Notes: generated from the letters alone by a model not told the origin. DNA of 34,920 nt from Rhodovibrio sodomensis (GCF_016583645.1 NZ_NRRL01000047.1:1-34920); one strand, 5' to 3'; shown: positions 16,367-25,311, counted from the first letter of the stretch. A program made the numbers and translations.

Positions 16367-16654
16367 CTACGCCATCACCAGCGCGTACAGGAAGCCGCCG
16401 AAGACGAGCACGACCAGTCCGCCGAGCACGGCATAGACGCCGACGATCAGGCCGAGCAGCGGTACCGACAGCGCCTTTTCCGTGCGCCGCAGGGCCCGCA
16501 GGCCGGGCGACTGCGCGATGTCCGGCGCCGTGTGCCCGGTATCGACCACGGAGGCCTTGAGGTCGCCCAGATACTTTAGGCCGCGCCGCAGCGGGCCCGG
16601 GGGCCCGGTGTCTTGACCGGTGTGGTGGCCGGTGTCCGCGGTTTGGACCGCCAT
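16367..16654 (-). CDS. Small protein with C-terminal membrane anchor
   Basis: A 95-residue protein not assigned to a family. The first ~60 residues are hydrophilic and rich in Thr, Gly and His (TADTGHHTGQDTG), then a basic stretch (LRALRRTEK), then a long hydrophobic segment with two possible halves (LSVPLLGLIVGVYAVLGGLV and VLVFGGFLYALVMA). It looks like a tail-anchored or two-helix hairpin membrane protein. ATG 16654 is chosen because GAGGGG stands nine bases upstream; the frame opens 20 codons earlier without a better site. It lies between an M24 gene and a binding-protein gene, all on the minus strand. Function unknown. Confidence 0.65.
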   Translation of the reverse strand: MAVQTADTGHHTGQDTGPPGPLRRGLKYLGDLKASVVDTGHTAPDIAQSPGLRALRRTEKALSVPLLGLIVGVYAVLGGLVVLVFGGFLYALVMA

Positions 16655-16804
16655 GATGCAATTCCCCTCGTTCGACCGCGCCATTGGTATGGCGATCCGG
16701 GCGCGCGCGGACAACGCCCGCGCGCTTTACGATTCGATGACAGCGGATAGCGGCCGGTCGGCCGGCTGGCCCGCAAACCCGGGCGGCCGGCAGACCGCCG
16801 CGCG

Positions 16805-17971
16805 TCAGGTCCGCGTGACCAGTTCGGCCGGCGGCTTGGAGAAGAAGGACTCGCAGCCGTCCTCGGTCACCTGGATGGTTTCCGACATGCCGACCAGGTA
16901 CGTGTCCGCCACGCCGTAGATCCAGGGCAGCAGGTGCAGGGTCATGCCCGGCTGCAGGTGCGTGTTCTCGCCGCTCTTGAGCGACAGGATGTAGCCCTCG
17001 TCCCAGCTGGGCGGGAAGGCGATGCCGATCGAATAGCCCGCACGGGTGATCAGATAGCCGCCCAGCTTGTTGTCGTTGATGATGTTGTGGTTGAGCTGGT
17101 CGATCTCGCCCGCCGTCATGCCGGGGCGGATCGCGTCCAAGAGGTGCGCGCGCGCCTCCTTCACGATGCCGGCGGCCTGGCGCACGACCTTCGGCGGGTC
17201 GCCGGTGAACACGGTGCGCATCATCGCGGTGTGATAGCGCCGGAAGCAGCCGCCCACTTCCAGGAACACGACCTCGTCGCGCTCGATCCGGCGGCCTTCC
17301 CAGGTGGCGTGGCCAATCAGGGTGCGCGGTCCGCTGGTGACGTAGGGCAGCACCGCCGGATACTCCCCGCCGACCTTGAACATCGCGGCACAGATCTCCG
17401 CGGCGACCTCGTTCTCGTAGACGCCGGGCGCGGCCGCCGCGATCCCGGCTTCCATGCCCGCCTCGGTCGCCCGGGCGGCGTGGCGCATCACCGTCAGCTC
17501 TTCATCCGACTTGATGATCCGGCCCTCCTCGACGATGCCGAAGATGTCGACGAAGCGGGTGTCCAGGAAGGTCGAGCGCATCCGGTCCTGCTGGTAGGCC
17601 GGGAAGAAGTAGCTGTTGCGCTCGTAGCCGATCACGTTGTGGTCCAGGCCGAACTCCTTGAGCGCGTGCCACAGCGTCTCGATCGCGTCGCCGGTGTCGG
17701 AGTAGGGCCGGGTCAGCTCGACCCAGGTGCGCGCGTGGACGTTGGTCTCCTCCAGCCGCCGGGTGATCATGAACGGCTCGCCTTCCAGCGGCACCACCAG
17801 GCACTGGAAGTAGGAGTAGCCGGTGGTCTGATACTCGGTCAGATAGCAGAGGTTCTCGGGATCGGTGATCACCGCGACCTCGATGTGCCGTTCCGCCATC
17901 CGCCGGCGCAGATCGCTCAGCCGCCGGGCGTGCTCGGCCATCGAGAAGGTCATGTCGTCACGATCGCGCAC
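16805..17971 (-). CDS. M24 pita-bread-fold protein, ectoine hydrolase (DoeA)-like
   Basis: 388-residue member of the creatinase/prolidase (M24) fold: N-terminal domain to about residue 155, then the pita-bread domain. The metal ligands of true M24 peptidases are missing: the first Asp is Glu238 (LEVGGCFRRYHTAMMRT), the second is Ala249, and the GHG-type His is Tyr313 (RAGYSIGIAFPPSWDEG). One acidic position, Glu364 (GMSETIQVTEDG), remains. This pattern, with GYSIG and PP-W, recalls ectoine hydrolases such as DoeA/EutD, so a metal-free C-N hydrolase is more likely than an aminopeptidase; the true substrate is open. GTG 17971 is preferred since GGGAGAG stands six bases upstream; an ATG at 17953 is possible. 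A paralogue lies at 32816-33970. Confidence 0.85.
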   Translation of the reverse strand: MRDRDDMTFSMAEHARRLSDLRRRMAERHIEVAVITDPENLCYLTEYQTTGYSYFQCLVVPLEGEPFMITRRLEETNVHARTWVELTRPYSDTGDAIETLWHALKEFGLDHNVIGYERNSYFFPAYQQDRMRSTFLDTRFVDIFGIVEEGRIIKSDEELTVMRHAARATEAGMEAGIAAAAPGVYENEVAAEICAAMFKVGGEYPAVLPYVTSGPRTLIGHATWEGRRIERDEVVFLEVGGCFRRYHTAMMRTVFTGDPPKVVRQAAGIVKEARAHLLDAIRPGMTAGEIDQLNHNIINDNKLGGYLITRAGYSIGIAFPPSWDEGYILSLKSGENTHLQPGMTLHLLPWIYGVADTYLVGMSETIQVTEDGCESFFSKPPAELVTRT

Positions 17972-18083
17972 CGTCGTCTCTCCCGTTGCTGGTGCCCGCC
18001 GCCGATCCCCCGGATTGCGCGGGCGTGAAACTGTCCAACCCCGCCAACGCTGTCGGCTGGCGAAAGGTCTGTCCAGGCCTGTG

Positions 18084-19040
18084 TCAGCCGCCGGCCGCCT
18101 CCCGCTGTAGCGCCGGGAGCGCCTCGATCACCTCCTTGACCGGCAGGTCCTGCAGCGACGGCTTGCGCCGAATCGCGACCCAGGGCCCGCGCGGGCTGAT
18201 CCGCTCGGGATCGCTTTCGTGGCTGAACAGCACCACGCTGCGACCGCCCGCCGCGGCGATCAGGTGCATCGGCCCGGTATCGTTGCCGATCGCGACCAGC
18301 GCACGCCGGCCGAGCGCCGCCAGGTCGGCGAATCCGGTGCGCCCGTGCAGATCGCGCGCGGCCGGGCAGGCCGCGCGGATCTGGGCGATCTCGTTCGCCT
18401 CCGCCGCGGTGCCGATCAGCACCGGCGTGATCCCCTGCCCGGCCAGATAGCGGCCCAGCTCGGCAAAATTGGCCGCGGGCCAGCGCTTGGCCGGCCGGTG
18501 CGGCGCGCCGCCGGGCACCAGGAGCGCGATCCGCTCGGGCAGATCGAAGCCGGCGATGTCGCTGTCCAGAAAGCCAAGATCCGGCGCCCCGACCTCGACA
18601 CCCGCGGCGCGCAGCTGCTCGGCCTCGCGCTCGGCGATGTGGCGGCGCGCGGTGTGGCCGGAGGTGCGGTGGCTGGCGCCCGGGGCCGGGCCGACCCATT
18701 CGGGCGCGCGCCGGCCGGGCCGGCTGAGCCGCAGCAGCCAGAAGTACGTACCCGTGCGCTGGCTGCGCTGCAGGTCGTAGATCCGGTCGAACCGCGCCTG
18801 CCGTATCCGCGCGATCACGCCGAACAGCGCCGCCGGACGCGTCAGACCGGCGCGCGGGTCGATCCAGACCGCGTCGAACAGGCCGCTTGCCTCGGCCAGC
18901 GGGACGAACGGCTTGGTGGTCAGCAGCACGATCCGGGCGTCCGGATGGCTGCGCCGGATCGCCTGGAAGCTGGCCGTCGCCAGGACGAAGTCGCCCAGCG
19001 CGGAATGCTTGATCACCAGGATACGGGCTGGATCGGCCAT
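18084..19040 (-). CDS. Glycosyltransferase family 9 (ADP-heptose:LPS heptosyltransferase-like)
   Basis: Predicted cytoplasmic-face transferase that adds a heptose or related sugar to the lipopolysaccharide core, 318 residues. The N-terminal Rossmann half starts ILVIKHSALGDFVLA, with the GD motif for acceptor catalysis. The C-terminal half has LVPGGAPHRPAKRWPAANFA and AIGNDTGPMHLIAAAGGRSV, the GT9 donor-binding signature. Length fits the family. It is divergent from a GT4 gene 178 bases away, with a small inverted repeat GCGGTC-GGAC-GACCGC (19077-19092) between them as a possible shared operator. Outer-membrane sugar synthesis is the likely common theme. Which core residue is made is unknown. 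Confidence 0.9.
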   Translation of the reverse strand: MADPARILVIKHSALGDFVLATASFQAIRRSHPDARIVLLTTKPFVPLAEASGLFDAVWIDPRAGLTRPAALFGVIARIRQARFDRIYDLQRSQRTGTYFWLLRLSRPGRRAPEWVGPAPGASHRTSGHTARRHIAEREAEQLRAAGVEVGAPDLGFLDSDIAGFDLPERIALLVPGGAPHRPAKRWPAANFAELGRYLAGQGITPVLIGTAAEANEIAQIRAACPAARDLHGRTGFADLAALGRRALVAIGNDTGPMHLIAAAGGRSVVLFSHESDPERISPRGPWVAIRRKPSLQDLPVKEVIEALPALQREAAGG

Positions 19041-19218
19041 GAACGTCCGCGGTTCGGATCGGGCGGGGCGGGAATGGCGGTCGGACGACCGCGACCTGTC
19101 CTACACAAGACCGGCGCGATCCGCTATGCAAGTGGGGACACCGGTCGCCGCCCGGTCCATGCGCCCGTTGCCCGTTACCGACGGCGCGCCTCGCCCTCAA
19201 TCACGGTCCCGTCTCGCC

Positions 19219-20304
19219 ATGCGCCTGCTCCAGACCCTTTCCGGCGCGCCCCAGGGCGGGGCGGAGACGTTTTTCGTCTCGCTCGCCGCCGCGTTCGAGC
19301 GGGCCCGGGCGGCGGGCACCGCTGAGTTGGCGCAGCGCGCGGTGATCCGGGAAAACGCGGCGCGCGCCGCGGCGCTGCGCACGGGCGGCGTGGATACCCG
19401 CGAACTCGGCTTCGGCGGGCGGTTCGACCTCGCCACCCGGCGCGGGCTGAGGCGGGAGGTCGCCCGATTCCGGCCGGACGTGGTGCTGGCCTACATGAAC
19501 CGGGCGGCGTCCTGGATGCCGCCGGGCGACTTCCTGAAGTGCGCGCGCCTGGGCGGCTACTACGACATCAAGTATTACCGGCGCTGCGACCATCTGCTGT
19601 GCATCACCGAGCACATTCGCCAGCACATGATCGCCCAAGGCTGGCCGGCGCAGCGCGCGCATGTGTTGGAAAACTTCGCCACCGTCGACGACCTGCCGCC
19701 GGCCGACCGCGCGGCGCACGACACGCCGGCCGACGCGCCGCTGCTCCTGGTGCCGAGCCGCCTGCACGTGAACAAGGGCCTGGACGTCATGCTGCGCGCG
19801 CTGGCCCGGGAGCCGCGCGCCTACCTCTGGCTCGCCGGATCCGGGCCGGAGCACGACCGCCTGCACGACCTGGCCCGGCAGCTCGGCGTGGCCGACCGGG
19901 TGCGTTTCCTCGGCTGGCGGTCGGACCGCGGCGCGCTGTTCCGGGCGGCGGACGTCGTTGTCTTCCCGTCGCGGCACGAGCCGTTCGGCACCGTCAGCCT
20001 GGAAGCCTGGGCCTACCGCCGCCCGCTGGTCGCGGCCGATGCCTCCGGCCCCGCCGGGCTGGTGCGGCCGGAGGAGGACGCGCTGCTGGTGGCGCGGGAG
20101 GATGACGCCGCGCTTGCCGAGGCGCTGACCCGGGTGATCGACGACCCCGCGTTGGCCGGCCAGCTGGTCGACCGCGGCCATGCCCGCTACAGCCGGGACT
20201 ACACCGAACAGGCCTGCGTGCGCCGCTACCTGGAAACGCTGGGCCGCCTGTCCGGCACCGATCCGCTGCGCCAGGGCGCGCAGCGGCGGGCCGCCACGGC
20301 CTGA
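19219..20304 (+). CDS. Glycosyltransferase family 4/1
   Basis: GT-B fold glycosyltransferase, 361 residues. The N terminus carries GAPQGGAETFF, a typical acceptor loop; the C-terminal donor half has VPSRLHVNKGLDVMLRAL, LAGSGPEHDRL, VRFLGWR and the E-x7-E motif in RHEPFGTVSLEAWAY. ATG 19219 is chosen because the conserved start MRLLQTLSGAPQGGAE begins there; the frame is open further upstream into the divergent intergenic region, and the ribosome site is weak. It faces the GT9 gene in the opposite direction, so lipopolysaccharide or other cell-envelope glycan assembly is likely. It is followed after 32 bases by the dihydroorotase gene. Confidence 0.9.
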   Translation: MRLLQTLSGAPQGGAETFFVSLAAAFERARAAGTAELAQRAVIRENAARAAALRTGGVDTRELGFGGRFDLATRRGLRREVARFRPDVVLAYMNRAASWMPPGDFLKCARLGGYYDIKYYRRCDHLLCITEHIRQHMIAQGWPAQRAHVLENFATVDDLPPADRAAHDTPADAPLLLVPSRLHVNKGLDVMLRALAREPRAYLWLAGSGPEHDRLHDLARQLGVADRVRFLGWRSDRGALFRAADVVVFPSRHEPFGTVSLEAWAYRRPLVAADASGPAGLVRPEEDALLVAREDDAALAEALTRVIDDPALAGQLVDRGHARYSRDYTEQACVRRYLETLGRLSGTDPLRQGAQRRAATA

Positions 20305-20336
20305 GCCGCGCAACCGCTCGAGAGGAGAGTCTCTGA

Positions 20337-21707
20337 ATGCCGGAAACCTACGATCTGCTGATCAAGGGCGGCCGCGCGGTGCTGCCCGGCGGCACCATGA
20401 CCTGCGACGTCGCGGTCAAGGACGGCCGGATCGCCGAATTGGGCGAAATCAGCGAGCGCGGCGCCGGCGACGTGGTCGACGCCACCGGCCTGACCGTGCT
20501 GCCGGGGGTGATCGACAGTCAGGTCCACTTCCGCGAGCCCGGGATGGAGCACAAGGAGGACCTGAAGACCGGCACGGCCGCGGCCGCGCTGGGCGGCGTC
20601 ACCTCGATCTTCGAGATGCCCAACACCAAGCCGCCCACGGTCGACGAAGCCGCGCTCACCGACAAGTTCGACCGCGCCCGCGGCCGCGCCTGGGTCGACC
20701 ACGCGTTCTTCGTCGGCGCCACGGCCGACAACGTCGACCGGCTGACCGAGCTGGAGCGCCTGCCGGGGGTGCCGGGGATCAAGATCTTCATGGGGGCCTC
20801 CACCGGCAGCCTGCTGGTCGACGAGGCGGAGGTCCTGGATCAGATCACCCGGCGCCTGACCCGCCGCTTCTCCGTCCACGCCGAGGACGAGGCGCGCCTG
20901 CGCGAGCGCCGCCATCTGGTGGCCGACGGGGCGGAGCCGGAGATGCATCCGGAATGGCGCGACGCCCAGGCGGCGGTCCAGGCGACCCAGCAGATCTGCC
21001 GGCTGGCCCGGGCGAACGGCGCCCGGGTGCACGTGCTGCACATCTCCACCGCCGAGGAGATGGCCGTGCTGGCCGACTACAAGGACGTCGCCACGGTCGA
21101 GACCACGCCGCAGCACCTGACCCTGGCCGGGCCCGACTGCTACCGCGAGCTGGGCAGCTTTGCCCAGATGAACCCGCCGGTGCGCGACGCCCGCCACCGC
21201 GCCGGCGTCTGGTCCGGGATCAGCCAGCGGATCGTCGACGTGCTGGGCTCCGACCACGCCCCGCACACGGCCGAGGAGAAGGCCAAGCCCTACCCGACCT
21301 CCCCGTCCGGCATGCCGGGGGTGCAGACGCTGCTGCCGGTGATGCTGGACCACGTCGACCAGGGCCGGCTCAGCCTGGAGCATCTGGTCGAGCTGACCTC
21401 CGCCGGGCCGGCCCGGATCTTCAACGTGATGCGCAAGGGCCGGATCGCGGTCGGCTACGACGCGGATCTGGCGCTGGTCGACCTGCACGCCCGGCGGGAG
21501 ATCACCCGCGACTGGCTGGCGAGCAAGGCCGGCTGGTCGCCGTTCGAGGGCATGGCGTGCACCGGCTGGCCGGTGATGACGCTGGTCCGCGGCCAGGTCG
21601 TGGCCCGCGAGGGCGAGCTGGTCGGCGAGCCGCAGGGCAAGCCGGTCGGCTTCCTGGAGACGCTGCGGGAAAGCCGCGCCGGGCGCGACAGCCGGGCGGG
21701 CGCCTGA
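20337..21707 (+). CDS. pyrC: Dihydroorotase, PyrC-like class I type
   Basis: Amidohydrolase of the class I dihydroorotase type, 456 residues, expected to make dihydroorotate from carbamoyl-aspartate in pyrimidine synthesis. The carboxylated lysine is Lys149 (GIKIFMGASTG); other metal or catalytic residues are His64, His181 (SVHAED), His235 (HVLHIST) and Asp306 (GSDHAPH). The usual H-x-H motif is altered: the first His is Gln62 (IDSQVHFREPG). The same change occurs, as I recall, in a widespread alphaproteobacterial subgroup. ATG 20337 follows GAGAGGAGAG. The stop TGA abuts the ATG of the patatin gene. A non-catalytic partner or another cyclic amidase remain alternatives. Confidence 0.82.
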   Translation: MPETYDLLIKGGRAVLPGGTMTCDVAVKDGRIAELGEISERGAGDVVDATGLTVLPGVIDSQVHFREPGMEHKEDLKTGTAAAALGGVTSIFEMPNTKPPTVDEAALTDKFDRARGRAWVDHAFFVGATADNVDRLTELERLPGVPGIKIFMGASTGSLLVDEAEVLDQITRRLTRRFSVHAEDEARLRERRHLVADGAEPEMHPEWRDAQAAVQATQQICRLARANGARVHVLHISTAEEMAVLADYKDVATVETTPQHLTLAGPDCYRELGSFAQMNPPVRDARHRAGVWSGISQRIVDVLGSDHAPHTAEEKAKPYPTSPSGMPGVQTLLPVMLDHVDQGRLSLEHLVELTSAGPARIFNVMRKGRIAVGYDADLALVDLHARREITRDWLASKAGWSPFEGMACTGWPVMTLVRGQVVAREGELVGEPQGKPVGFLETLRESRAGRDSRAGA

Positions 21708-22736
21708 ATGGCCGGACAGCAGGCCGACCGCAAGAAGGTCACGCTCGCCCTGCAGGGCGGCGGCAGCCACGGCGCGTTCACCTGGGGCGTGCTGGAAACG
21801 CTGCTCGCCGACGAGCGGCTGCAGATCGAGGGCATCTCCGGCACCAGCGCCGGCGCGATGAACGCCACCGTGATGGCCGAGGGGCTGATGCAGAACGGCC
21901 GGCAGGGCGCGCTGGAGTCGCTCGAGCGGTTCTGGTCGCGGGTCTCCGAGGCCGGCCGGTTCGCCCCGATGATCCGCACCCCGCTGGACGTCGCCGCCGA
22001 CCGCTGGAACATGGAGGTCCAGCCGGGCTACCTGCTGTTCGACCTGGTCAGCCGGTTCCTGTCGCCCTACCAGTTCAACCCGATGAACTTTAATCCGCTG
22101 CTTGAGATCCTCGACAACCAGGTCGACTTCGACCTGGTGCGCGGCTGCGATCAGGTGCAGCTGTTCATCTCCGCGACCAACGTCGCCACCGGTAAGATCC
22201 GGGTGTTCCGCAACCCCGAGCTGACGCCCAAGGCGGTGATGGCATCGGCCTGCCTGCCGCACCTGTTCCAGGCGGTGGAGATCGACGGCCAGCCGTACTG
22301 GGACGGCGGCTACATGGGCAACCCGGCGATCTATCCGCTGATCTACAACTGCGAAAGCCGCGACGTGGTGATCGTCCAGATCAACCCGATCGAGCGGTAC
22401 AACGAGCCGACCACCACGCCCGAGATCGTCGACCGGCTGAACGAGATCACCTTCAATTCCACGCTGATGCGCGAGATGCGGGCGATCCACTTCGTCGGCA
22501 AGCTGCTCGCCCACCACAAGGTCGACCCGAGCGAATACAAGCAGGTGCTGATGCACCGGGTCGACGTTGCCGCGGAGATGCGCGAACTGGGCGCGGCCTC
22601 GAAGATGAACGCCGACTGGACCTTCCTGAACCACCTGCGCGCGCTCGGCCAGAACCGCGGCAAGGCCTGGCTCGCCGCGCACTACGACGACCTCGGCCAG
22701 CGCACCTCGATCGACCTGGAAGCCGACTACCTGTGA
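21708..22736 (+). CDS. Patatin-like phospholipase family protein
   Basis: Cytoplasmic or membrane-associated serine acylhydrolase, 342 residues. The oxyanion loop is LQGGGSHGAF (residues 15-24), the nucleophile Ser47 sits in GISGTSAG (G-x-S-x-G), and the partner aspartate is Asp199 in DGGYMGNP. All parts of the catalytic dyad are intact. No signal peptide is seen. The C-terminal third (RAIHFVGKLLAHHKVDPS) is a region common in this bacterial subgroup. The gene begins immediately after the dihydroorotase stop (TGAATG, no space), so translation is coupled, though the two functions are not obviously related. Substrate could be phospholipids or a polyester. Confidence 0.9.
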   Translation: MAGQQADRKKVTLALQGGGSHGAFTWGVLETLLADERLQIEGISGTSAGAMNATVMAEGLMQNGRQGALESLERFWSRVSEAGRFAPMIRTPLDVAADRWNMEVQPGYLLFDLVSRFLSPYQFNPMNFNPLLEILDNQVDFDLVRGCDQVQLFISATNVATGKIRVFRNPELTPKAVMASACLPHLFQAVEIDGQPYWDGGYMGNPAIYPLIYNCESRDVVIVQINPIERYNEPTTTPEIVDRLNEITFNSTLMREMRAIHFVGKLLAHHKVDPSEYKQVLMHRVDVAAEMRELGAASKMNADWTFLNHLRALGQNRGKAWLAAHYDDLGQRTSIDLEADYL

Positions 22737-22799
22737 GTGTGGTAGGGTAACGTCGACATCGCCCCGCAGCTCGGCGGCCGCGCGGTGGCATAGCGCTGC

Positions 22800-22946
22800 A
22801 GCGGGTCCCCTCTCCGCCACTGGGGGGAGAGGGCGAGGGTGAGGTGGCTCTGCACGGCGTAGGCTCATAGACCGCCGCCAGAGCTTGCACGGCCGCGGGC
22901 AACCTCCTCTCCCTAACCCTCCCACTTGGAGGAGAGGGGATGACCC
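22800..22946. repeat. Dispersed repeat family A, two units
   Basis: The first unit (22800-22847) reads GCGGGTCCCCTCTCCGCC...GGGGGGAGAGGGCGAGGGTG, and the second (22903-22946) reads CCTCTCCCTAACCCTCCC...GGAGGAGAGGGGATGACCCG. They are in opposite orientation. The second ends 36 bases before the thiolase start, so the promoter or leader of that gene may overlap it. Confidence 0.8.
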
Positions 22947-22982
22947 GTCGTTCTCGAAGACTCACTCCGGAGCCGGAAGACC

Positions 22983-24152
22983 ATGACCGCCTCGATCCTG
23001 GGCTGGAGCCACACGCCGTTCGGCAAGCACGACGGCGCCGACGCGGAGGGCCTGATCGGCCAGGTCGCCGTGCAGGCCTGCCACGACGCCGGGATCGAGC
23101 CCGGCGACGTCGACGAGATCGTGCTCGGCACCTTCGGCGAGGGCTTCCAGCCGCAGGGCTTCCCCGCCTCGCTCGTCCTGCAGGCCGATCCGGCGTTCCG
23201 CTTCAAGCCGGCGACCCATCTGGAGAACGCCTGCGCCACCGGCAGTGCGGCGCTGCACGCGGGCCTGAAGTCGATCGGCGCGGGCCAGGCGCGGTTCGTG
23301 CTGGTGATCGGCGTCGAGCACATGACCGGCCTGCCCAACGCCGAGATCGCCAAGTGCCTGCTCAAGGCCGCGTACCTGAAGGAAGAGGGCGAGATCGAGG
23401 GCGGCTTCGTCGGCGTGTTCGCCCGGATCGCGCAGCAGTACTTCCAGAAGCACGGCGACCAGTCCGACGCGCTGGCCGCGATCGCCGCCAAGAACCACCG
23501 CAACGGCGCGGCGAACCCGCTGGCCCAGCTGCAGAAGGACCTGGGCTACGAGTTCTGCCGCAGCGTGAGCGACAAGAACCCGACGGTCGTCCATCCGCTC
23601 AGGCGCACCGACTGCTCGCTGGTTTCCGACGGCGCGGCCGCCCTGGTGCTGGCCGCCCCCGACGCGGCACACGGGCGGGAGCGCGCGGTCAAGGTGCGCA
23701 CGGCGGTGCAGGTCAACGACTTCCTGCCCATGAGCAAGCGCGATGTCACCCAGTTCGAGGGCTGCCGGGAGGCTTGGTCGCGCGCGCTGGACGCGAGCGG
23801 GCTCACCCTGGCCGATCTCGACCTCGTGGAGACGCACGACTGCTTCACCATCGCCGAACTGATCGAATACGAGGCGATGGGCCTGTGCGCCCCCGGCCAG
23901 GGCGCGCGCGCCGCGCTGGAGGGCTGGACGGCCAACGACGGCAAGCTGCCGGTGAACCCGTCGGGCGGGCTGAAGTCCAAGGGCCACCCGATCGGGGCCA
24001 CCGGGGTCTCGATGCACGTCATGGCGGCGATGCAGCTGACCGGCGAAGCGGGCGCGATGCAACTGCCCAAGGCCGGGCGCGCCGGGGTGTTCAACATGGG
24101 CGGGGCGGCGGTCGCCAACTACGTCTCGATCCTGGAATCCGGCACGGCGTGA
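22983..24152 (+). CDS. Thiolase family protein (SCP2-type acetyl-CoA acetyltransferase)
   Basis: Thiolase-fold enzyme of 389 residues. The acyl-accepting Cys84 lies in ENACATGSAA, His285 in ETHDCFTIAEL, and His335 in GGLKSKGHPIGATG. The HDCF form in place of NEAF is typical of the SCP2/SCPx-like thiolases. The second catalytic cysteine normally near the C terminus is not evident (NMGGAAVANYV), which is also a trait of this group. It likely acts in fatty-acid, sterol or related acyl-CoA breakdown. ATG 22983 follows GGAGCCGGAAG. The next gene, AcuI-like, also acts on short acyl-CoA compounds, though 169 bases and a possible promoter lie between. Confidence 0.9.
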   Translation: MTASILGWSHTPFGKHDGADAEGLIGQVAVQACHDAGIEPGDVDEIVLGTFGEGFQPQGFPASLVLQADPAFRFKPATHLENACATGSAALHAGLKSIGAGQARFVLVIGVEHMTGLPNAEIAKCLLKAAYLKEEGEIEGGFVGVFARIAQQYFQKHGDQSDALAAIAAKNHRNGAANPLAQLQKDLGYEFCRSVSDKNPTVVHPLRRTDCSLVSDGAAALVLAAPDAAHGRERAVKVRTAVQVNDFLPMSKRDVTQFEGCREAWSRALDASGLTLADLDLVETHDCFTIAELIEYEAMGLCAPGQGARAALEGWTANDGKLPVNPSGGLKSKGHPIGATGVSMHVMAAMQLTGEAGAMQLPKAGRAGVFNMGGAAVANYVSILESGTA

Positions 24153-24321
24153 CCCCCGTGCGACGGCGATCGGCTGGAATTTCCGTTCCAACCCTGCCGT
24201 CCCGCCGGCTGGCGTGCTACACGGAACTTGGTTAACGACCGGACCGCCCGCGCGGCGTGCGCCAAACGTCCCCGCGCGGGAACCCGCCAGACACGACAAA
24301 GCACATGGGGAGGAGACGGAC

Positions 24322-25311
24322 ATGGCCAAGGCGCTGATCATCGACGAAGAGGGCGCGGAGCCGCAGGTCCGGGACATCGACGCCCAGCAGATCAAGGATG
24401 CCAACACCGAAGGCGACGTCACCGTCCGGGTCACGCATACCACGCTGAACTACAAGGACGGCATGGTGCTGAACTCGATCGGCAAGCTGGCGCGCAGCTT
24501 CCCGCACGTCCCCGGAATCGATTTCGCCGGCACCGTCGAGGAGAGCGACCATCCCGCCTGGACCCAGGGCGACGCGGTGATCCTGACCGGCTGGCGCGTC
24601 GGCGAGGCCACCTGGGGCGGCTATGCCGAGCTCGCCCGGGTGAAGGGCGACTGGCTGGTGGCGATGCCGCGCGGCCTGACGGCCGAGCGCGCGATGGCGA
24701 TCGGGACGGCCGGCTTCACCGCGATGCTGGCGATCCTGGAATTGGAGGACCACGGCCTGTCGCCGACCAGCGAGGGCGAGGTACTGGTCACCGGGGCCGC
24801 CGGCGGCGTCGGTTCGATCGCGACCGCGTGCCTGGCCCGGCGCGGCTATTCGGTCGCCGCCGTGACCGGCCGGCCGGAGAGCCACGCCTATCTGACAGAC
24901 CTGGGCGCCAGCCGGATCGTCGACCGGTCGGAGCTGAACGAGCCCAGCAAGCGCCCGCTGGAAAAGGAAACCTGGGCGGCCTGCATCGACGCGGTCGGCG
25001 GCCCCATGCTGGGCCGGGTGCTGGGCCAGATGCGCTACCGCGGCTCGGTCGCGGCCGTCGGTCTCGCGGGCGGCAACGAGCTCAACACCACCGTGCTGCC
25101 GTTCCTGCTGCGCGGGGTGAACCTGCTGGGCATCGACAGCGTGATGTGCGCCTACAAGCGCCGCGAGGCCGCCTGGCGCGAACTGGCCCGCGACCTGCCG
25201 ATGGACAAGCTGGACGCGATGACCAGCACGGCGTCGCTGGACGAGCTGCCGAAGCTCGGCAAGGACATCCTGAAGGGCCAGGTTCAGGGCCGCGTGGTCG
25301 TGGCGATCTAG
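24322..25311 (+). CDS. acuI: MDR-family NADPH oxidoreductase, AcuI/YhdH-type acrylyl-CoA reductase
   Basis: Medium-chain reductase of 329 residues, matching the length of AcuI (YhdH), which reduces acrylyl-CoA to propionyl-CoA with NADPH. Landmarks are TTLNYKDGMVLNSIGK, the core HVPGIDFAGTVEESD, GTAGFTAMLAILELED and the nucleotide-binding VTGAAGGVGSIA. The conserved DSVMCAYKRREAAW segment also fits. No zinc ligands are present, as expected. ATG 24322 has GGGGAGGAGA upstream. In marine and halophilic bacteria AcuI acts in dimethylsulphoniopropionate or 3-hydroxypropionate breakdown. No partner acu gene is adjacent except the unrelated thiolase, so detoxification of acrylyl-CoA is the safest role. 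Confidence 0.88.
   Translation: MAKALIIDEEGAEPQVRDIDAQQIKDANTEGDVTVRVTHTTLNYKDGMVLNSIGKLARSFPHVPGIDFAGTVEESDHPAWTQGDAVILTGWRVGEATWGGYAELARVKGDWLVAMPRGLTAERAMAIGTAGFTAMLAILELEDHGLSPTSEGEVLVTGAAGGVGSIATACLARRGYSVAAVTGRPESHAYLTDLGASRIVDRSELNEPSKRPLEKETWAACIDAVGGPMLGRVLGQMRYRGSVAAVGLAGGNELNTTVLPFLLRGVNLLGIDSVMCAYKRREAAWRELARDLPMDKLDAMTSTASLDELPKLGKDILKGQVQGRVVVAI

Noticed and set aside
20226..22925. Open frame of about 900 codons on the minus strand opposite the dihydroorotase and patatin genes
   Set aside because: The translation is rich in Arg, His, Gln, Gly and Ala, has no domain, and is a mirror of two well-supported genes. Long antisense frames are expected at 70% GC.
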